A DNA stretch of 9,950 nt, taken from Verrucomicrobiota bacterium. GTDB taxonomy: Bacteria; Verrucomicrobiota; Verrucomicrobiae; Limisphaerales; UBA11358. Each line of letters starts with the position of its first letter. The stretch's first letter is position 1. Shown here in pieces: positions 7,296-9,950 of the stretch. A model generated the notes under the pieces. That model was not told the origin of the DNA. It made no database searches and saw nothing but the letters and a program-made list of their open reading frames with translations. The translations under genes were made by a program, and so were the position numbers. The stretch is from the NCBI GenBank assembly GCA_014860005.1, contig JACZKP010000033.1, positions 1 through 9,950 of the forward strand, written 5' to 3'.

Positions 7296-7325
7296 AAAGG
7301 CCACGCGATACGCGTGGCCTTTTTT
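7296..7325 (+). terminator. Intrinsic terminator of the small-protein unit
   Basis: AAAGGCCACGCG (7296-7307) pairs perfectly with CGCGTGGCCTTT (7311-7322) around an ATA loop, and a run of six T (7320-7325) follows the GC-rich part. This is a textbook rho-independent terminator on the plus strand. The opposite strand would have only a short T-run, so it is mainly one-directional. Confidence 0.95.
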
Positions 7326-7564
7326 GTTGAGTGTATTTCGGGCACGCGGGACAGACTTTGATGCGTTCGGCCTCTGTCGTTCTTTGCGGGGACTCAAAGG
7401 ACGAGAATCACCCCAAATTGTTCGCCTTCCCCCTTCAGCGACAAATAAATCCGACCCAAAACGCACCCAAAATCAACATACGGCAAGACACCCGCAGTAG
7501 AAATCTCAGGCAGCCGAAGCAAGCAGTAAACCGTAACGTCAATTCACCTCGCATCGGTTGGGAG

Positions 7565-7593
7565 AAAAGCCCCACCCCAAAGTCGGTCGGGGC
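7565..7593 (-). terminator. Intrinsic terminator of the dksA-like/rpmG/rpsR operon
   Basis: Read on the minus strand, GCCCC (7593-7589) pairs with GGGGC (7573-7569), with two further G-C pairs beyond a wobble and a mismatch, and TTTT (7568-7565) follows. It starts 7 bp after the rpsR stop, where a terminator is expected. Confidence 0.75.
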
Positions 7594-7600
7594 GGAAAGA

Positions 7601-7861
7601 CTACTTCATCAACAACATCTGCCGCGCACGCTTGATCGCGCGGTTCAGCTTGCGTTGATAGTGGGCGGGCAGGCCAGTGTACTTGCGCGGCAGAATGCGT
7701 CCCTGATCGGTCACAAATTGCCGGAGCAGGTTCGTGTTCTTGAAGTCCAACGCGTCGGCAGTGAAGTCAATTTTCGGCTTCGGGCGCGGGGTGCGGGTTT
7801 CGCCATAGCCACGGCGCGAACCGCGACGGTCTGGTTTGTCGGTATGAGTCTTGCGGGGCAT
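7601..7861 (-). CDS. rpsR: Small ribosomal subunit protein bS18
   Basis: bS18 binds the platform of the 30S subunit next to bS6. The 86-residue product matches the family along its length: a basic disordered N-terminus (1-30), the core DFKNTNLLRQFVTDQGRI (39-56), LPRKYTGLPAHYQRKL (57-72) and the final helix AIKRARQMLL (75-84). It has no cysteine, so it is the zinc-free form. It is the last gene of the operon, 5 nt after rpmG, and is followed at once by a terminator. In many bacteria rpsR sits between rpsF and rplI instead; here it goes with a DksA-like gene and rpmG. No Shine-Dalgarno sequence is seen, so translation may be coupled to rpmG. Confidence 0.96.
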   Translation of the reverse strand: MPRKTHTDKPDRRGSRRGYGETRTPRPKPKIDFTADALDFKNTNLLRQFVTDQGRILPRKYTGLPAHYQRKLNRAIKRARQMLLMK

Positions 7862-7866
7862 AGAGG

Positions 7867-8034
7867 TTACTTGATCTCCCGATGCAGGGTGTGGCGGCGC
7901 AGGGCAGGATTGTACTTCTTGATCTCCAGCTTCTCCGTCTTGGTCTTCTTGTTGCGGGTCGTGGTATAACGCGAAGGAGACTTGCCTTCCTTACGCGCCT
8001 CCGTGCATTCGATGGTAATGATCTCGCGAGGCAT
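7867..8034 (-). CDS. rpmG: Large ribosomal subunit protein bL33
   Basis: bL33 is a small 50S protein near the E site. The 55-residue product carries the family core [20 protein letters not shown] (23-42) and ends in [10 protein letters not shown]. It has one cysteine (C10) and lacks the two CxxC pairs of zinc-binding L33, so it is the zinc-independent type, like the E. coli protein of the same length. The start lies 3 nt after the stop of the DksA-like gene, and its own stop lies 5 nt before rpsR, which implies one transcript and coupled translation. An AAGGA stretch within the upstream gene end (about 12-16 nt before the ATG) could assist initiation. Confidence 0.95.
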   Translation of the reverse strand: MPREIITIECTEARKEGKSPSRYTTTRNKKTKTEKLEIKKYNPALRRHTLHREIK

Positions 8035-8037
8035 AAA

Positions 8038-8634
8038 TTATTCCTTATCCTTGGTCTTTTCCTCGGGTTCGTCCGCCTCGTCTTCAACTTCCGTGAAACC
8101 GACGGCATCCACCGAACCGAGCTGACCGAGGCGACGTTGGCGCAACGCACCTTCCCGTTCCAATTGTGCCTGGGCCTGAACCGTAAACCGTGCCCAGGGA
8201 ACGGCTTCCAACCTTGCTTTGGGAATGGTCTTGCCGGTCAATTCGCATACTCCGTACGTATTCCGCTCAATCCGCTTCAAAGCCTCTTCAATCTCGTAAA
8301 CCGCGTCCTGATCTGATGACAGCAAACTCAAGGCGAAATCGCGATCAAAATTATCCGTGCCGGAATCGGCCATGTGCAGACTGTAACCTGGGATTTCCTG
8401 TGCCGATTCCTTGGCCAAACCGTTCATCTGGTGCATGAGCTGTTCGCGCAATTCCAGTAAATGATCGTAATACTTCTGCCATTCCGATTTGATTTTCCGC
8501 GGATCGGAATGATCGCGAGTCTTCGTCACTGGCCGGCCCAGAATGGCGGCCGCCGTGGCGGATGCATGCGGCTTGCTGCGTGCCGGTGCTTTCTTCATTA
8601 CTTTTTTCTTCGTTGTCACACTCAACCTCGTCAT
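8038..8634 (-). CDS. DksA/TraR-family regulator with degenerate zinc finger
   Basis: DksA/TraR proteins enter the secondary channel of RNA polymerase and alter initiation, often together with ppGpp. The 198-residue product has a Lys/Ala-rich, probably disordered N-terminus (1-45), a coiled-coil region (about 50-125) whose tip carries ADSGTD (89-94) followed by FDRDFALSLLSSDQDAVYEIEEAL, and a C-terminal zinc-finger-like segment GVCELTGKTIPKARLEAVPWARF (128-150). Of the four canonical zinc cysteines only C130 remains; the others are T133, T151 and A154. An acidic tail (183-198) follows. It heads the operon with rpmG and rpsR. The ATG at 8634 is used; a GTG five codons downstream has GAGG 6 nt before it, and ATG at codon 13 is another option. 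It is longer than E. coli DksA (151 residues) because of both tails. The family call is firm; a specific role is not. Confidence 0.88.
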   Translation of the reverse strand: MTRLSVTTKKKVMKKAPARSKPHASATAAAILGRPVTKTRDHSDPRKIKSEWQKYYDHLLELREQLMHQMNGLAKESAQEIPGYSLHMADSGTDNFDRDFALSLLSSDQDAVYEIEEALKRIERNTYGVCELTGKTIPKARLEAVPWARFTVQAQAQLEREGALRQRRLGQLGSVDAVGFTEVEDEADEPEEKTKDKE

Positions 8635-8738
8635 TGGATTGGAGGTTTGGTTCGATTAAATCCCCGTCAAAAACGAAACTCGTCCCGTCAAGGGTGCGGG
8701 AATCTATCAAAGGAAGCTGAATAATCCACAAAAATCGC

Positions 8739-8784
8739 AAAAAAAATCCCGTTGCCGAGTTGCCCGCGCCCCCCCCGCCGGCAA
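8739..8784 (-). terminator. Possible terminator after folE2
   Basis: On the minus strand TTGCCG (8784-8779) pairs with CGGCAA (8757-8752) around a GC-rich 21-nt loop, and eight T (8746-8739) follow 5 nt later. The long loop and the spacer make it weaker than the other terminators. A run of eight C (8769-8776) lies in the loop. It would separate folE2 from the DksA-like operon only partly. Confidence 0.4.
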
Positions 8785-8796
8785 AGCGAAGTTTGC

Positions 8797-9630
8797 TCAA
8801 CCTTTCTCAATACATGCGTAGGCGTTGTGGTTATGGATGCTTTCCTGATTCTCGGCCTCCACCTTGTACCAGGTAATATCGGGATGCTGGTTCAGTTTCA
8901 GCGCGACGTTACGCACCAAGTCCTCGACAAAGACCGGATTGTCATAGGCCCGTTCCGTGACCGCCTTCTCGTCTTCCCGTTTGAGCAAGGCGTATAGCTC
9001 CGAACTCGCTGAACCCTCCATCAGGCCAATCAAATCCTCGATCCAGATGGGCCGGACAAAGCGCACTTGTACCGTGACCTCGCCGCGCTGGTTGTGGGCA
9101 CCACGGGCGCTGATGGCCTTGGAACAGGGACACAACGTGGTCACATTCGCTTTGACGGTCAGCACGAAATCAATCTCCTCTTCGCACGCCGCCGCATCAA
9201 AGCGTGCGGTGTAATCCATCAAACTTTCCTTTCCAGAAATCGGGGCTGTTTTGAGCATGAAGTAAGGAAATTCCATCTCCAAGTGTGACGTGGCCGCGTG
9301 AAATTTCTTCTGCATCGCGTAGAGAATGTCGGGAATATTCTCCACATGCACCACGCTGCCATGCGCGTTGAGCACTTCAAGGAATCGGCTCATGTGCGTA
9401 CCCTTGAATTCCTTGGGTAAATCCACGAACAAACCAATGGTAGCCACAGTGTTTTGCACACTGTGCGCCTTGTCGCGCACCTGGATGGGAAACCGCAACC
9501 CGCGCACCCCCACCTTGTCTATGCGCAGTTCGCGGTAGTCGCGCTCACTCTGCTTGTCGTGCAACTTCGACTTGGATTTGATGTCCTGCCGCTTTGCGGG
9601 CGCCACTGCTTGTTCGATGATTCCGGCCAT
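8797..9630 (-). CDS. folE2: GTP cyclohydrolase IB (FolE2)
   Basis: FolE2 converts GTP to 7,8-dihydroneopterin triphosphate and formate in the cytoplasm, the first step to tetrahydrofolate and to the queuosine precursor. The 277-residue length is normal for the family. Conserved segments are visible: TSHLEMEFPYF (114-124), NVTTLCPCSKAIS (162-174), GAHNQR (177-182), FVEDLVRNVA (234-243) and ESIHNHNAY (263-271). C167, H179, E221 and E236 have the same spacing as the metal ligands I recall for the Neisseria gonorrhoeae enzyme (Cys147, His159, Glu201, Glu216). This enzyme class is unrelated in sequence to zinc-dependent FolE and in many bacteria substitutes for it when zinc is scarce. It lies 162 bp upstream of the DksA-like operon on the same strand. 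The ATG at 9630 gives the usual N-terminus; no Shine-Dalgarno sequence precedes it. Confidence 0.96.
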   Translation of the reverse strand: MAGIIEQAVAPAKRQDIKSKSKLHDKQSERDYRELRIDKVGVRGLRFPIQVRDKAHSVQNTVATIGLFVDLPKEFKGTHMSRFLEVLNAHGSVVHVENIPDILYAMQKKFHAATSHLEMEFPYFMLKTAPISGKESLMDYTARFDAAACEEEIDFVLTVKANVTTLCPCSKAISARGAHNQRGEVTVQVRFVRPIWIEDLIGLMEGSASSELYALLKREDEKAVTERAYDNPVFVEDLVRNVALKLNQHPDITWYKVEAENQESIHNHNAYACIEKG

Positions 9631-9636
9631 GCTGGG

Positions 9637-9664
9637 ACATTAGCAATTCGCCCGAGATATGCAA
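9637..9664 (-). promoter_or_regulatory. Possible promoter of folE2 (would give a leaderless mRNA)
   Basis: On the minus strand TTGCAT (9664-9659) and TAATGT (9642-9637) are separated by 16 bp. The start of transcription would fall at or within a few bases of the folE2 ATG (9630). Both boxes are imperfect, so this is a weak call. Confidence 0.25.
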
Positions 9665-9950
9665 AAAGGAAATCGCCTCCTGCCGCTGCCTCGCGCAACA
9701 ACTTGCGACGCTTCAGAAGGGGCTTGCGTATGACCAGCGCAACGCACCGCCACACGCGCGCTGGCATTGGGGCGGGACGGAGCCGCATGCCTTCTGGTTT
9801 GACCTTCACAGCAGCAATTCTCATTTTGAATGAACGTGCAAGGCATGGTGCGGGCGGATAGGAGGAAAGGAAGAGTAAACTGAATAAGCCTTGAGGCGGG
9901 GGTGATGCCTCGGAGCCATGCGCCGCCCTCACGCCCGTGCGGCGTGTCTG
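9665..9950. other. Terminal stretch without a convincing gene
   Basis: Open frames here overlap each other on both strands and show no family features. Visible elements are TCATT/AATGA around TTG (9821-9833), GAGGC/GCCTC (9893-9911), and CGCCGC/GCGGCG (9921-9944). A purine-rich GGAGGAAAGGAAG tract (about 9861-9873) resembles a Shine-Dalgarno sequence but no start codon stands at a suitable distance. The region probably holds the upstream part of folE2 and palindromic intergenic sequence. Confidence 0.5.

Noticed and set aside
7278..7466. Minus-strand open frames reading through the terminator region, including a short CPAC-containing stretch
   Set aside because: The frame with CPAC has no start codon after its upstream stop, and the other frame crosses the perfect terminator hairpin. 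Neither looks like a gene.
7331..7969. A 212-codon open frame on the plus strand
   Set aside because: It runs antisense through rpsR and into rpmG, which are clear ribosomal protein genes, and it crosses their terminator; it has no family features.
8635..8800. Zur-type operator upstream of the DksA-like operon
   Set aside because: I looked for an AT-rich palindrome of the usual Zur/Fur type and found none that stands out here or before folE2.
9519..9932. A 137-codon minus-strand frame upstream of folE2
   Set aside because: It overlaps the folE2 start region in another frame, has a low-complexity composition and shows no domain. I treat the region as non-coding.
9921..9944. CGCCGC/GCGGCG inverted repeat as a terminator or mobile element end
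   Set aside because: The arms are only 6 bp in GC-rich DNA, there is no T-run, and the window ends here, so neither role can be supported.

Overview
The window is GC-rich bacterial chromosome. The best fit is a member of Verrucomicrobiota (Pedosphaera/Limisphaerales-like). This is inferred from the style of the L33 and DksA/TraR-like proteins, the scarcity of Shine-Dalgarno motifs before the genes, and a lipoprotein N-acyltransferase that implies a diderm envelope. No rRNA, tRNA or CRISPR array is visible.

Left part (1-2130): the last 39 codons of a truncated gene, probably a transposase, run in from the left edge. A gene-poor stretch of about 720 bp follows, then an extended-SDR NAD(P)-dependent sugar epimerase/dehydratase-like gene (847-1902, +). 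An inverted repeat of about 90 bp (1934-2024) lies between this gene and the convergent gene that follows.

Envelope part (2131-6638): a polytopic membrane protein resembling GT-C-type glycosyltransferases (minus strand) is divergent from a second extended-SDR gene (3824-4861, +). After a short palindromic repeat comes lnt, apolipoprotein N-acyltransferase, the last step of lipoprotein maturation. The two SDR enzymes plus the membrane protein could form a small sugar-modification module for envelope glycans or lipids, but the substrate cannot be read from sequence.

Middle (6639-7564): a gene-poor stretch leads to a compact transcription unit. It has a good sigma70-type promoter with a perfect TATAAT, a leader of about 100 nt, an unrecognised basic 54-residue ORF, and a perfect 12-bp-stem intrinsic terminator.

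Right part (7565-9950, minus strand): folE2 (GTP cyclohydrolase IB, folate/queuosine precursor synthesis) lies upstream of a tight operon of a DksA/TraR-family regulator, rpmG (L33) and rpsR (S18), with 3- and 5-nt gaps and an intrinsic terminator. All three operon products lack the cysteine sets that bind zinc in their zinc-containing relatives, and FolE2 is the enzyme type that replaces zinc-dependent FolE in many bacteria. The grouping therefore looks like a zinc-sparing gene set, but it may simply reflect the lineage norm, and no Zur-like operator was recognised. The last 320 bp hold no convincing gene.
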